This document shows, piece after piece, positions 18,767 to 26,546 of a stretch of DNA of 64,000 nt. Under the pieces are notes generated by a model, which saw nothing but the letters and a program-made list of their open reading frames with translations, made no database searches and was not told where the DNA came from. The stretch is taken from contig NZ_NMVJ01000010.1 of assembly GCF_002250565.1 (NCBI RefSeq), positions 186,001 to 250,000 of the forward strand, written 5' to 3'. Origin of the DNA: Parenemella sanctibonifatiensis. GTDB lineage: Bacteria; Actinomycetota; Actinomycetes; Propionibacteriales; Propionibacteriaceae. Both the position numbers and the translations under genes were made by a program. Position 1 is the first letter of the stretch. Each line of letters opens with the position of its first letter.

Positions 18767-19434
18767 GGTCGCAGAGAGGCCCGCTCCCGCAACTGACCGG
18801 ACGGCTTGTGAGCCCTCACTAGCGCAACGCCGGTCAGCGCGGTCCAGAGCGTCAGCGAGTCGAAGGAGAGCCGCTCGGCACCGCCGAGCCCGATCCAAGG
18901 CATCTCGTACCCATCCAGTGCTGCGACGAACATGATGAAGCTTGCGATGGAGAGGACCACGACCGCGGCCGTGACCTTCCGGAATCTGCCCGGCCCGGCG
19001 GCGACGGCGATGAGCGCCATGGCGATCCACTGCGCGGCGGCTTGAAGCAGGGCGAAGCCGTCGTGGGCTGCGGGCGACACGTCCCAGGGGAGAAGGCCGA
19101 CGCCGATGACCGAGGCTCCGGCGATCGCCATCAGGATGGTCCCGGCCCGGCCGGCGAGCCGAGCCCAGTATCCATGAAGCATAACCGCGCCGAGCAGGAC
19201 CAGAGCCCCGGAAGCGACCATGCCGATGTTGAAGACCGCGTGTTCCGGCGAGCACACCTGACGTATCTGTTGACCGAATTCGGAGTACTCCCCGCAGGTG
19301 GTCACACCGAGATCGCTGATGGTGTTGCGCGAGAGCGAGTAGCGATTTGGCCAGCCCAGCGCCACGAACAACTGAATCGGGATCACCAGTGCGCTGAGCA
19401 CCCAGGCCATCGCGCCGACGCGGTACCGCTTCAT
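18757..19434 (-). CDS. DUF998 family membrane protein
   Basis: This 225-aa protein has about six hydrophobic helices and the DUF998 signature SRNTISDLG after the first helix (VLSALVIPIQLFVALGW). The function of the family is unknown. AGGAGG lies 7 bases before the ATG. It is divergent from a TetR regulator over 26 bases that contain a palindrome, so it is probably that regulator's target. Its last codons run into the IS relic, and the C-terminus may be altered. Confidence 0.8.
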   Translation of the reverse strand: MKRYRVGAMAWVLSALVIPIQLFVALGWPNRYSLSRNTISDLGVTTCGEYSEFGQQIRQVCSPEHAVFNIGMVASGALVLLGAVMLHGYWARLAGRAGTILMAIAGASVIGVGLLPWDVSPAAHDGFALLQAAAQWIAMALIAVAAGPGRFRKVTAAVVVLSIASFIMFVAALDGYEMPWIGLGGAERLSFDSLTLWTALTGVALVRAHKPSGQLRERASLRPAD

Positions 19435-19450
19435 ACGGGCCTCCTCTAGA

Positions 19451-19462
19451 ATACGGTCGTAT
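19451..19462. promoter_or_regulatory. TetR operator palindrome
   Basis: ATACGGTCGTAT (5-bp perfect arms, 2-base centre) overlaps the start codon of the TetR gene and lies 17 bases from the DUF998 start, fitting autoregulation and control of DUF998. Confidence 0.6.
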
Positions 19463-20090
19463 GGTAAATGCTAGCGGCGATCGTCGACGTGTTCGACGTG
19501 CGCAGGCAGCCGGCGCCCAGCTCGTGGTGGATGCGGCGGTGCGCGTCCTCGTGCGGGATGGCTTGGATGGGTTGTCGGTGCGCAAGGTGGCGTCGGAGGC
19601 CGGGCTCTCCATCGGCGCGGTTCAGCATCATTACGCGACGAAGAATGCACTGCTCGTCGCGTCGTCTGAGCGCGTCACGGAACAGTTCACGGCACGCGCT
19701 GATGCCCTCGCCCACCGAGCTCTCGTCGAGGACGGAACGTTCGCGGCATTCGTTGCCGTCTGCGAGCTCCTGGCGAACGCGTCACCGCCACCGGAGGGGA
19801 CCGGGGACGATACGACGGCGTCCACCGTGTGGCTCTGGTACGCGGCGAAGGCGACGCGGCCCGGGCCCGTGGCCGATGCCTTCGCCGTGGCGTGGTCCCG
19901 AACCGAGGAGCATCTCGCGGCTGTCATCGCAGATCTGTACCCCACGCTCGATCCGGTAGACGAGGCGGCTCATCTCCTCGCTGTTCTCGACGGCATCGCC
20001 GTCGCACGAGCCGCGGAACCTCAGCGGATGCCGCTCGCACGGGCACGGATGCTGGTGCGTCGACATCTGGACTGCTTGTCGCGGCGATGA
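19461..20090 (+). CDS. TetR-family transcriptional regulator
   Basis: This 209-aa protein has the TetR helix-turn-helix at residues about 20-65 (LSVRKVASEAGLSIGAVQHH, then YATKNALL) and a ligand-binding C-terminal half. The ATG overlaps the palindrome and has no Shine-Dalgarno sequence, so it is probably leaderless. It sits between repeat copies 4 and 5 together with DUF998. A strong hairpin follows at 20157. Confidence 0.85.
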   Translation: MVNASGDRRRVRRAQAAGAQLVVDAAVRVLVRDGLDGLSVRKVASEAGLSIGAVQHHYATKNALLVASSERVTEQFTARADALAHRALVEDGTFAAFVAVCELLANASPPPEGTGDDTTASTVWLWYAAKATRPGPVADAFAVAWSRTEEHLAAVIADLYPTLDPVDEAAHLLAVLDGIAVARAAEPQRMPLARARMLVRRHLDCLSRR

Positions 20091-20156
20091 TGTACGGCGT
20101 TGTCAGCACGCCCAGCTCAGCGCTTCTGTGCTCGGTCCAGCGTTGCTGATGGCGAG

Positions 20157-20184
20157 CACTGCTGCGCGCGGCGGCGCAGCAGTG
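20157..20184 (+). terminator. Hairpin terminator after TetR
   Basis: Perfect 11-bp inverted repeat CACTGCTGCGC / GCGCAGCAGTG with a 6-base loop, 66 bases after the TetR stop. There is no T-tract, as is common in high-GC actinobacteria. Confidence 0.5.
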
Positions 20185-20221
20185 TCTCGGTAAGGCCGTA
20201 ACGCGGACTGTGTCGGCGTAC

Positions 20222-20401
20222 GCCGGTGTTATCCACACCGATTTCGGGAAGGGCTTCATCAAGGCCGAGGTCATCTCCTTCGACGACCTGGTCGCGGCCG
20301 GCGCGGAGCAGGCCGCCAAAGCGGCAGGCAAGGTACGCCTCGAAGGCAAGGACTACGTCATGGCCGACGGGGACGTGGTGGAGTTCCGCTTCAACGTGTA
20401 G
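20222..20401 (+). pseudogene. ychF: Duplicate of the ychF 3' end (TGS domain, canonical terminus)
   Basis: This 180-base segment matches ychF 13871-14037 with six mismatches by eye, five of them in the first 30 bases, then continues with the normal FNV-stop ending. It encodes only the last part of the TGS domain and has no start of its own. It is what remains of the original 3' end, or a copy brought by an element, on the right side of the insertion. Confidence 0.85.
20377..20401 (+). repeat. ychF-end repeat, copy 5
   Basis: GGTGGAGTTCCGCTTCAACG then TGTAG, the canonical YchF terminus with full ychF homology on its left and the intact neighbouring gene on its right. Confidence 0.8.
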
Positions 20402-20424
20402 CGGAAGCTCCGGGCAGTTTGCGT

Positions 20425-20859
20425 TCAGACCACCCGCGGGTAGTCGATCGTCAGCAGGTTGTCGTCGCGGACATCGCGCAGAACGTCTTCGCTGAGTTCT
20501 CCGATGCCGATGCCTCGAGCTCGGGAGGGCACCACATCGTCGTCCCCGGGGCTCCAGGCTCGGAGCACAGCGACACACGAGACGTTCGCGACGTGGTCCG
20601 GCATGTCACGCAACCACCCGAGCCACGCGTCGGCTTCGATCTCACCGTGGACCGGCGCGTCGTTGCGACGCCCGATGAGACTTTCGCAGTCACACATCCG
20701 GCTGGTCAGAGTGAACACCACGGACGAGCCTCGGACTCGACCGGAGGCTATGCGCATGGTGGTCTGCACGGGCGGCATGCCCAGCCTGTCCTCAGTGAAT
20801 CGCTGGAACTCCGAAGTGAAGGCTGCGCCGTTGATCGCCCACAGATTGGTGGCGCACAT
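20425..20859 (-). CDS. Conserved-looking unknown protein, 144 aa
   Basis: The family is not recognised. The protein contains a CDCESLIGRR motif, WLRDMPDHVANVSCVAVL, and ends DDNLLTIDYPRVV. It converges on the displaced ychF end with 23 bases between the stops, which may be the ancestral chromosomal order. ATG 20859 (MCATNLW) is preferred over an upstream TTG. A decayed copy of its 3' end lies at 18436-18546. Confidence 0.6.
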   Translation of the reverse strand: MCATNLWAINGAAFTSEFQRFTEDRLGMPPVQTTMRIASGRVRGSSVVFTLTSRMCDCESLIGRRNDAPVHGEIEADAWLGWLRDMPDHVANVSCVAVLRAWSPGDDDVVPSRARGIGIGELSEDVLRDVRDDNLLTIDYPRVV

Positions 20860-20917
20860 GCTCACCAACTTACATGCTCTCGATACGCGACGGAGAGGCC
20901 TATCCGTGACGCAACCC

Positions 20918-20942
20918 GGTGGAGTTTCGGTTCAACGTGTGA
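20918..20942 (+). repeat. ychF-end repeat, copy 6
   Basis: GGTGGAGTTTCGGTTCAACG then TGTGA: same length and reading as copy 5 with three or four substitutions, still encoding VEFRFNV-stop. It lies 517 bases after copy 5 and bounds the 144-aa gene on its 5' side. Confidence 0.65.
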
Positions 20943-20964
20943 TCAACGCTCTCGATCGTTGATC
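20941..20964. terminator. Inverted repeat next to repeat copy 6
   Basis: GATCAACG - 8 bases - CGTTGATC, a perfect 8-bp stem beginning in the last two bases of copy 6. Confidence 0.35.
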
Positions 20965-21051
20965 CGAGCATCGCCCCGGTCGCCTCGTCATGAGGGGGCG
21001 GGGCGATGGTCGAAACTGGACGGTCCTCGCCTCTGGCAACGTTGCATCACG

Positions 21052-21072
21052 ATGCTAGCATGATTGATATCA
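21052..21072. promoter_or_regulatory. Paired palindromic operators of the toxin-antitoxin operon
   Basis: ATGCTAGCAT (21052-21061) and TGATATCA (21065-21072) have centres 12 bases apart, just before the antitoxin ribosome binding site. They resemble the TGCTATCA/TGATAGCA half-sites bound by FitA, so autoregulation is likely. Confidence 0.55.
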
Positions 21073-21088
21073 GAGGAGGTGGTCGCCG

Positions 21089-21322
21089 ATGTCATCCATC
21101 ATCGTTCGCGGTCTCGACGATGCCGTGAAACAGCAGCTCGCCGCGCAGGCGAAAGAGCATGGTCGGTCCATGGAAGCCGAGGTTCGTGCCATCCTGACCA
21201 AGGCTGCACGCAGGCCGCACATCGGCATCGCTCTGCTGGCGGCCGCGCAGGATGTCGGCGGAGTCGAAGAGCTGTCGATGCCTGTGCGCGATGACGTCGC
21301 ACGGGCGGTGGACTTCGAGTGA
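21089..21322 (+). CDS. FitA/VapB-type ribbon-helix-helix antitoxin
   Basis: This 77-aa protein begins SSIIVRGLDDAVKQQLAAQA, a ribbon-helix-helix with the FitA-like IIVRxLDD strand and the EVRAIL segment; the acidic/hydrophobic tail probably wraps the toxin. AGGAGG lies 8-10 bases before the ATG. It overlaps the toxin gene by 4 bases. Confidence 0.85.
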   Translation: MSSIIVRGLDDAVKQQLAAQAKEHGRSMEAEVRAILTKAARRPHIGIALLAAAQDVGGVEELSMPVRDDVARAVDFE

Positions 21323-21744
21323 TCATTCTCGACACGAACGTGATTTCGGAGATCTTTCGACCGTTGCCTGAGCCACACGTGGTGGACTGGCTCGCGTCCC
21401 TGGAGGGTGACGTCGCGATTGCGGCCGTGACGCTCGCGGAACTGTTGGCGGGTGTGCGACGTCTGCCGGATGGTCGGCGCAGAGATGAACTGACCAGACG
21501 CATCGACACTGCGCTCGCGCCGTACCGGGGCGGCCGTGCTGTGCTGCCGTTCGACGACGTGGCGGCCGAACGTTACGCCGACGTGCTCGTGGCTCGAGAA
21601 AAGGCGGGAACTCCGATCAGTACCGCCGACGCGCAGATCGCCGCGATCTGCCTGGCGCACGGAGCAACCTGCGCTACGCGCAATGTGAAGGACTTCCGGC
21701 ACACCGGCGTAGAACTGGTGGACCCGTGGAAGGTCGATGCGTGA
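21319..21744 (+). CDS. FitB/VapC-type PIN-domain ribonuclease toxin
   Basis: This 141-aa PIN domain has acidic residues in LDTNVISEIF (Asp5), TLAELLAG (Glu), STADAQIAAI (Asp) and RNVKDF (Asp), the standard four-carboxylate site. It probably cleaves tRNA or mRNA. The GTG start overlaps the antitoxin stop. All catalytic residues are present, so it is likely functional. Confidence 0.88.
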   Translation: MIILDTNVISEIFRPLPEPHVVDWLASLEGDVAIAAVTLAELLAGVRRLPDGRRRDELTRRIDTALAPYRGGRAVLPFDDVAAERYADVLVAREKAGTPISTADAQIAAICLAHGATCATRNVKDFRHTGVELVDPWKVDA

Positions 21745-21855
21745 AGCATCATTCGATCGAGATCTCACCCATCCGGAATTCACTGAGGCCGATCTGCGTG
21801 AGCGTCGACAACTCTGCGGGCGAGAAGGTCGCATCGATCACCCGCTGAAGATCGC

Positions 21856-22174
21856 GTGACCGGGGGACGAACTGTCTTCGTGGATGCGGTCAACGACAGC
21901 GAACAGGCACGGCAGACCTGGCATGCTGCGGCGGCGGGCAATGAGTCACGTATCGACTCGTGTTCCTGGAGATCAGCGATGCGCCGGAGCACGAGTGGCG
22001 GGTCGCCCACCGGGATCGCGGCCTCGCGCATGCCGGCGAACCGACCTGGGCGGACGTGCAGCATCGCCGTGACAGCTTTGCCGCTTGGTCAGATGCCGTG
22101 TGGAGGTCGACTCAGGTGAGCGGACTGCCGACGAGGTCGCGGATCTCCTCGTGACACTGCTTGGCTTGCGGTGA
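21856..22174 (+). pseudogene. Frameshifted C-terminal part of an AAA/kinase-like P-loop gene
   Basis: Three successive frames give one coherent protein: VFVDAVNDSEQARQTWHAAA, then FLEISDAPEHEWRVAHRDRG with EPTWADVQHRR, then VEVDSGERTADEVADLLVTL. This matches the C-terminal half of small AAA-type nucleotide kinases (RDRG...PTWADVQ). The N-terminal P-loop is missing and at least two frameshifts are present, so the gene is dead. Confidence 0.6.
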
Positions 22175-22184
22175 CGTGTCCCAA

Positions 22185-22305
22185 CGCTGATGGCTGCCTC
22201 GATCTCCGCCACCACGCCGTTGGCCAGCGGCCCGCGCTCGCGGAACCACTCTTCGGGGTGGTCGCCGACCCACTGCTGGTTGAAGTAGATGATGTAGTGT
22301 GGCAT
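22185..22305 (-). pseudogene. Truncated YCII-domain gene (5' end only)
   Basis: The minus strand from ATG 22305 reads MPHYIIYFNQQWVGDHPEEW, typical of the start of a YCII/YciI-like protein, for about 38 codons. Homology stops where the P-loop pseudogene ends, so the two truncated genes meet at a deletion or recombination junction near 22180. Confidence 0.5.
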
Positions 22306-22377
22306 GCCTCCATTGAACTGGTGGCCAGGCGGAATCGGACAGTCGGGGTGGGGGTCACCGCGACACACGGGAGTGAC

Positions 22378-23175
22378 ATGAGCGGGCGGACTGACGAGGC
22401 CCTGGTGGCAACCCTGCGCGAGGCGTACGCCCGGTCGACGATGGTCGGCTGGGACTTCGCCAGGCTCGGCGATCGGCTGACCTCGGATGACCCGTGGTGG
22501 GACTTCGAGGCGGACTGTCGCTCGGCGATGGCGCAGGCGCGACGGATCCTCGACATGGGGACCGGCGGTGGTGAACGGCTGATGCGGCTCCTCGACCAGA
22601 TCGACGCCGATGACCGGCAGGTCGTGGCGACCGAGGGATGGGAACCCAACCTCGGAGTGGCACGGGACACGCTGGCCGCACGTGGTGTGCAGGTCGCGTG
22701 GTACGACGCCGAGCAAGGGGAGCCGATGCCCTTTCCCGACGGTCACTTTGACCTCGTGATGTCGCGACATGAGGCGATCGATGCCGGCGAGATCGCCAGG
22801 GTGCTGGCTCCCGGCGGACGATTCCTGACGCAGCAGGTCGACGGTCGTGACGCCGAGGAGATCCACAGCTGGTTCGACGAGCCAGTGGTGTATCCGAAGG
22901 TGACCTCGCGGCACTTCGCCACGGACCTGGCGGCAGCGGGCCTGCGCGTCGAGGTCACGGATGACTGGCGGGGGACGATGGAGTTCGCCGATGCGGAGGC
23001 GCTGGTGACCTACCTCGCACTGGTCCCCTGGGATGCGCCGAACTTCACGGTCGATGCCCACGCCGAGCGGCTCGTGTCGCTCGCGGCAAATCCGCCCATC
23101 CGAGTCACCCAGCGCCGATTCCGGGTGTACGCGAGCCAGCTCGGGCTGGGCGGGGAGCCTCCGGCCAAGGGATGA
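22378..23175 (+). CDS. Class I SAM-dependent methyltransferase
   Basis: This 265-aa protein has motif I ILDMGTGGGER (residues about 60-70), an acidic post-I strand and a late LAPGGRFLTQQV segment. The N-terminus (EGWDF/WWDFEADC-like) is of the actinobacterial group often annotated as type 11 methyltransferases. The substrate is unknown. GGGAG lies 6 bases before the ATG; a longer upstream frame overlaps the YCII relic and was rejected. It converges with the TetR gene. Confidence 0.8.
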   Translation: MSGRTDEALVATLREAYARSTMVGWDFARLGDRLTSDDPWWDFEADCRSAMAQARRILDMGTGGGERLMRLLDQIDADDRQVVATEGWEPNLGVARDTLAARGVQVAWYDAEQGEPMPFPDGHFDLVMSRHEAIDAGEIARVLAPGGRFLTQQVDGRDAEEIHSWFDEPVVYPKVTSRHFATDLAAAGLRVEVTDDWRGTMEFADAEALVTYLALVPWDAPNFTVDAHAERLVSLAANPPIRVTQRRFRVYASQLGLGGEPPAKG

Positions 23176-23194
23176 CCATCGACGGCCGGTCGAC

Positions 23195-23776
23195 TCAGGC
23201 ATCGGGCAAAAACGCCTGCAGCAACTGATCGAGGACCCGATGGGCTTGACTCCGAACCGGTTCGGTGGGGTTTTGGGCAATCCAAAGCGCCGCTTCGTTC
23301 ATGGCTCCCGACAACAGCGCGGTGGTGGCGTCCAGCAGTTCCTCATTGACTCCGACGGCCGCTAGAGCCTCCCGCAGGTGGGCTGCCGAGTTCTCCGAGT
23401 CCAACCGCCGCCACTGTTCCCATCCGATCACGGCGGGCCCGTCGACCAGCAGGATCCGCGCCGCCGAACCAGTGGTGATGGCGTCCAGGAAGGCGTGCGA
23501 CCCAGCGATGAGTTGGTGGGTGGGATCGGCGCCAGCCCCCTCGGCTGCGCTGACCACAGCAGCGGCGACTTGAGTCTGGAGCGCGGTAGCGACAGCGCCG
23601 AACAGGCCTGCCTTGTCTCCGAAGTGGTGATAGACCGCGCCTCGCGTCACGCGGGCTCGTCGTGCGACGTCGCCCAAGGACACCCCGGCGTAACCGTGGT
23701 CGCCGAAGAGTTCGCTGGCGGCGGCCAAGACCTGCTGGGCGGTTCGTGCGGCGGCGGCCGCGGTGGCTCGAGCCAT
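23195..23776 (-). CDS. TetR-family transcriptional regulator
   Basis: This 193-aa protein has an N-terminal TetR domain (VSLGDVARRARVTRGAVYHH) and a C-terminal domain with LIAGSHAFLDA. It is divergent from a VOC-family gene across two operator-like palindromes. The start at MARATAAAAA is preferred; the upstream ATG in the same frame lies inside the operators. Confidence 0.87.
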   Translation of the reverse strand: MARATAAAAARTAQQVLAAASELFGDHGYAGVSLGDVARRARVTRGAVYHHFGDKAGLFGAVATALQTQVAAAVVSAAEGAGADPTHQLIAGSHAFLDAITTGSAARILLVDGPAVIGWEQWRRLDSENSAAHLREALAAVGVNEELLDATTALLSGAMNEAALWIAQNPTEPVRSQAHRVLDQLLQAFLPDA

Positions 23777-23786
23777 CCCTCTTCCT

Positions 23787-23832
23787 TTACGTACGGACTG
23801 TATGTATCGTGTTACGTACACATTGTATGTAA
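23787..23832. promoter_or_regulatory. Two tandem TetR operators
   Basis: TTACGTACGGACTGTATGTA (23787-23806) and TTACGTACACATTGTATGTA followed by A (23812-23832) are imperfect palindromes 25 bases apart, filling the TetR/VOC intergenic region up to the AAGGAG of the VOC gene. Confidence 0.65.
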
Positions 23833-23841
23833 GGAGATGCC

Positions 23842-24246
23842 ATGGCCACCACCAGCTTCTATCCCGTCCTCATGAGTCAGGGCGTGGCCGCCGCTGCTGC
23901 CTTCTACCGCGACTTCATCGGCTTCGAGACCACCTATGACTCCGATTGGTATGTCAGCCTGCGTCTGGGTTCCTTCGAACTGGGTCTGGTCGCCGGCGAC
24001 CACGAGACCATCCCGGAGCTCCATCGTGCGGCGCCGCGAGGGGTGATCCTGAACCTCGAGGTGGACGATGTCGATGCCGTCCACGCGCGATTCATGGCAG
24101 CCGGCCTGACTCCGGTCCTCGAGCTTCGCACCGAGGACTTCGGCCAGCGTCACTTCATGATCGTCGGCCCCGATGCAGTCCTGCTCGACGTCATCCAACC
24201 TACCCAGCCCACCGCCGAGTTCGCCGACGCCTACCTTCAGGCGTGA
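23842..24246 (+). CDS. VOC-superfamily (glyoxalase/bleomycin-resistance-like) protein
   Basis: This 134-aa protein has paired beta-alpha-beta-beta-beta units (VAAAAAFYRDFIGFETTYD; VDDVDAVHARFMAAGL) and an N-terminal SFYPVLMSQGV of the PhnB-like group. It could bind a xenobiotic or act as a lyase; no activity can be assigned. AAGGAG lies 5 bases before the ATG. It is probably repressed by the divergent TetR. Confidence 0.82.
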   Translation: MATTSFYPVLMSQGVAAAAAFYRDFIGFETTYDSDWYVSLRLGSFELGLVAGDHETIPELHRAAPRGVILNLEVDDVDAVHARFMAAGLTPVLELRTEDFGQRHFMIVGPDAVLLDVIQPTQPTAEFADAYLQA

Positions 24247-24417
24247 AGGCGAGGGCGCCACTCCGGTGAGGAGTGTGTGCTGACGTTGATGACGGCGCCC
24301 GCGCTGTCGCGGCAACGCACCGGTTGTGCGCGGCGTGCGTCGGCGGGTGTCCTGTGGACGCCCGAAGTTCGGGTGCGGCCCAAGCTCCCACTGCCTAGGG
24401 TCGGGGGAATGATCACG

Positions 24418-25269
24418 ATGAGCACTCCGACCGTGGCTGAGTTGCCGCGCATCATCGACGCGGTGGAGTCGTGGCAGCGTGATGGCCTCCCGGTCCAGGT
24501 GCATCCGGGCGATCTGGGCTGGTATCAACGTTTCGGGGCCACCGGCCTGGCAGCGGCGCTGCGGATCTGGTGCCGAGACGACGAGATCGTTGCGGTGGGG
24601 TTCCTGGACGAATCCGAGCTGATCCGGATGGCGATCGCGCCGAGCGCCGCTGACGATGACCAGGTCGCCAGCCGTATCGTCGACGACTTCACCGGGGAGC
24701 TGGGTGACGTGCTCCCGGCTGGGCGCGGCATCGTCGAGGCCCGGTACGGACCCGCGCTGCGCCACATGCTCAAGGACCGCGGCTGGGCCCTGGTCGATCC
24801 GTGGACGCCACTGGTGCGCGACTTGCGCCAGCCGGTGGAGCCAACAGCCTTGCGGGTTGAGCAGGTCGGGCCTGACCAGGCCGAGGAACGGGTGAGGATC
24901 CACGCCGCGGCCTTTCCCGGGTCGTCCTTCACCGTCGATCGGTGGCGCGAGATGGCGGCCGGCCACGCCTATCGGCAGGCGCGATGCCTGATCGGGTATG
25001 ACCGCCACGGCGTCGGCGTTGCGACGACGACGGTATGGTCCGCAGGGGAGGGGCGTCCCGGGTTGATCGAACCGTTGGGAGTGCACCGTGAGCACCGCGG
25101 CCAGCGCCACGGAGCGGCCATCACGCTCGGCGCTGCTGCAGCGCTGCAGGAGATGGGCTGCTCGAGCGCACTGGTGGCAACGCCTGCCTTCAACACTGCC
25201 GCAGTGGCGACCTATCGGGCAGCTGGGTTTCACAGCAGCGCCGACGTACGCGATTTCCGCCGCCCCTGA
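24418..25269 (+). CDS. GNAT-family N-acetyltransferase
   Basis: This protein of about 283 aa has a C-terminal GNAT domain containing the acetyl-CoA motif HREHRGQRHGAAIT and the final AVATYRAAGF helix; the N-terminal half may be a second, degenerate GNAT fold. GGGGGA at 24403-24408 supports ATG 24418 over 24409. The substrate is unknown. Confidence 0.8.
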   Translation: MSTPTVAELPRIIDAVESWQRDGLPVQVHPGDLGWYQRFGATGLAAALRIWCRDDEIVAVGFLDESELIRMAIAPSAADDDQVASRIVDDFTGELGDVLPAGRGIVEARYGPALRHMLKDRGWALVDPWTPLVRDLRQPVEPTALRVEQVGPDQAEERVRIHAAAFPGSSFTVDRWREMAAGHAYRQARCLIGYDRHGVGVATTTVWSAGEGRPGLIEPLGVHREHRGQRHGAAITLGAAAALQEMGCSSALVATPAFNTAAVATYRAAGFHSSADVRDFRRP

Positions 25270-25281
25270 TCGGCGCCGGAC

Positions 25282-25494
25282 TCACACCTCGAGCCAAGTC
25301 TCGAACTCCGCCAGCTTCTCCTGCGGGAACACCGCTACGTAGGCGCGCTCGGGCACTCGTTTGCGAAACCCCGTGATGAGAAATCCCTGCTCGGGAAACA
25401 GGACGTTGATGTTGCCGCGACCCTCGGGCGTCATGCCGAAACGGGCATCGTCGAGCCCTACATGGGGATGGATGATGCGGCGCGGTTGATCCAT
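25282..25494 (-). CDS. Small unknown protein, 70 aa
   Basis: MDQPRRIIHPHVGLDDARFG opens a compact, soluble-looking protein with VLFPEQGFLITGF and a C-terminal EKLAEFETWLEV helix. It is not recognised. TGGAG lies just upstream. It lies downstream of, and in the same orientation as, the frameshifted membrane gene. Confidence 0.45.
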   Translation of the reverse strand: MDQPRRIIHPHVGLDDARFGMTPEGRGNINVLFPEQGFLITGFRKRVPERAYVAVFPQEKLAEFETWLEV

Positions 25495-25525
25495 GGCTCC
25501 AGTATCGAACCGGCGGGGTCGAGGG

Positions 25526-26157
25526 TCAGCCCTGCGGAGCGGCATATCGTCCCGGTCCGGGGACTCGCAGTGTGATCGTCTTGTCCAGCAACTGACGCAT
25601 CGGCGCGTCGCGGTGGCCGGGGCGGTTGCCGGCGCGGCACCACTGCACCTGGGCATTGAGGACCGGCAGAGCCTGCTGCGCGGTGAGCGTGTCACCGGCG
25701 ACGGGCGGCACCGAACCCCCCCGTAGGGGCTGTTGGTCGCGGACAAGCTCACGAGATGACTCAGGGCCTCCCATTGCTCCGCGGTGGAGGGCGCGATCAG
25801 GGATTCGTCGATGCTCATCCGCGTGAGGGCCCGCCCCTGTCGACCCACTAGCGCTGCCCAGATGCCGGCCTTGCTCGGACCCTCGAACTTCACCGCGGCG
25901 ACGGAGGCGTACGCGACGGTGCGTCGTCGGGTGTGCAGCTCCAGCTGCTGGGGATGGAAGGTGAGACGAGGCAGCCAGAGCGGGATCACGGCAAAGATGG
26001 CACCGGTCAGCGGCAGGACGAACACCCCGAGCACCGGCTCGCCAGACCCGACGATGCCGATCAGCCCGACGACGGCGACGATGCCCATGCAGATCCAGTA
26101 CCAGCGGCTCACGCCACGATTGCACCGCACCTGGTCAGGAGTGATGGGTGAGGACAC
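25526..26157 (-). pseudogene. Membrane protein with PH-like domain, frameshifted at a G7 run
   Basis: From GTG 26157 the frame encodes two transmembrane helices (WICMGIVAVVGLIGIVGSG and VLPLTGAIFAVIPLW) and a PH-like beta-rich region (LTFHPQQLELHTRRRTVAYA). At the seven-G run on the minus strand (25716-25722) the sensible frame changes to one ending LLDKTITLRVPGPGRYAAPQ. One extra G would restore about 210 aa. It is either a sequencing error, a recent mutation or a slippage site. Confidence 0.55.
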
Positions 26158-26206
26158 CGCGCCAGACTAACGCGCCAGCAGACGTTCACGGCACGGGTGC
26201 ATTGGG

Positions 26207-26278
26207 TCACAGGCCCAGGATCGAGATGGCGACAGTGAAGTACACCAACAGTCCGCTGGCGTCGCAGAAGGCACCGTG
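26207..26278 (-). pseudogene. C-terminal relic resembling an MgtE-type magnesium transporter
   Basis: The minus-strand frame ends GAFCDASGLLVYFTVAISIL then GL-stop, which resembles the last helix of MgtE proteins (DxxGLxIYFxxA). It has no start codon and is about 24 codons long. The remainder of 26158-26546 shows no gene and presumably holds the DinB promoter. Confidence 0.35.
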
Positions 26279-26546
26279 AGAGCCGCCGAAACTGCCAGCA
26301 CCAGCAGCGGGATCGAACGTGGTCGAGTTCGTAGCCGACTGACATCGGGTGCTCCCTCACGCAGGGGTCATACCCCTTTCGCCGGACCAATCAGTCACCC
26401 TATCCGCTTCGTGCGCCAGACCGTGGCGGCCGCGGGCATCGGCCGGTCCCGGGGGCGGTGGCAGCGTAGGCAGGATCGCACCAGCCAGTACGCCGTAGGC
26501 TGGGCACCTCGGGGTGTCCCATGCTCCGGTGGAGCGGGAGGATCTC

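Noticed and set aside
18704-19612. Minus-strand 302-residue frame over DUF998 and the TetR start
   Set aside because: It is a shadow of DUF998 in another frame; only its last 20 residues, the IS3-like tail, are meaningful.
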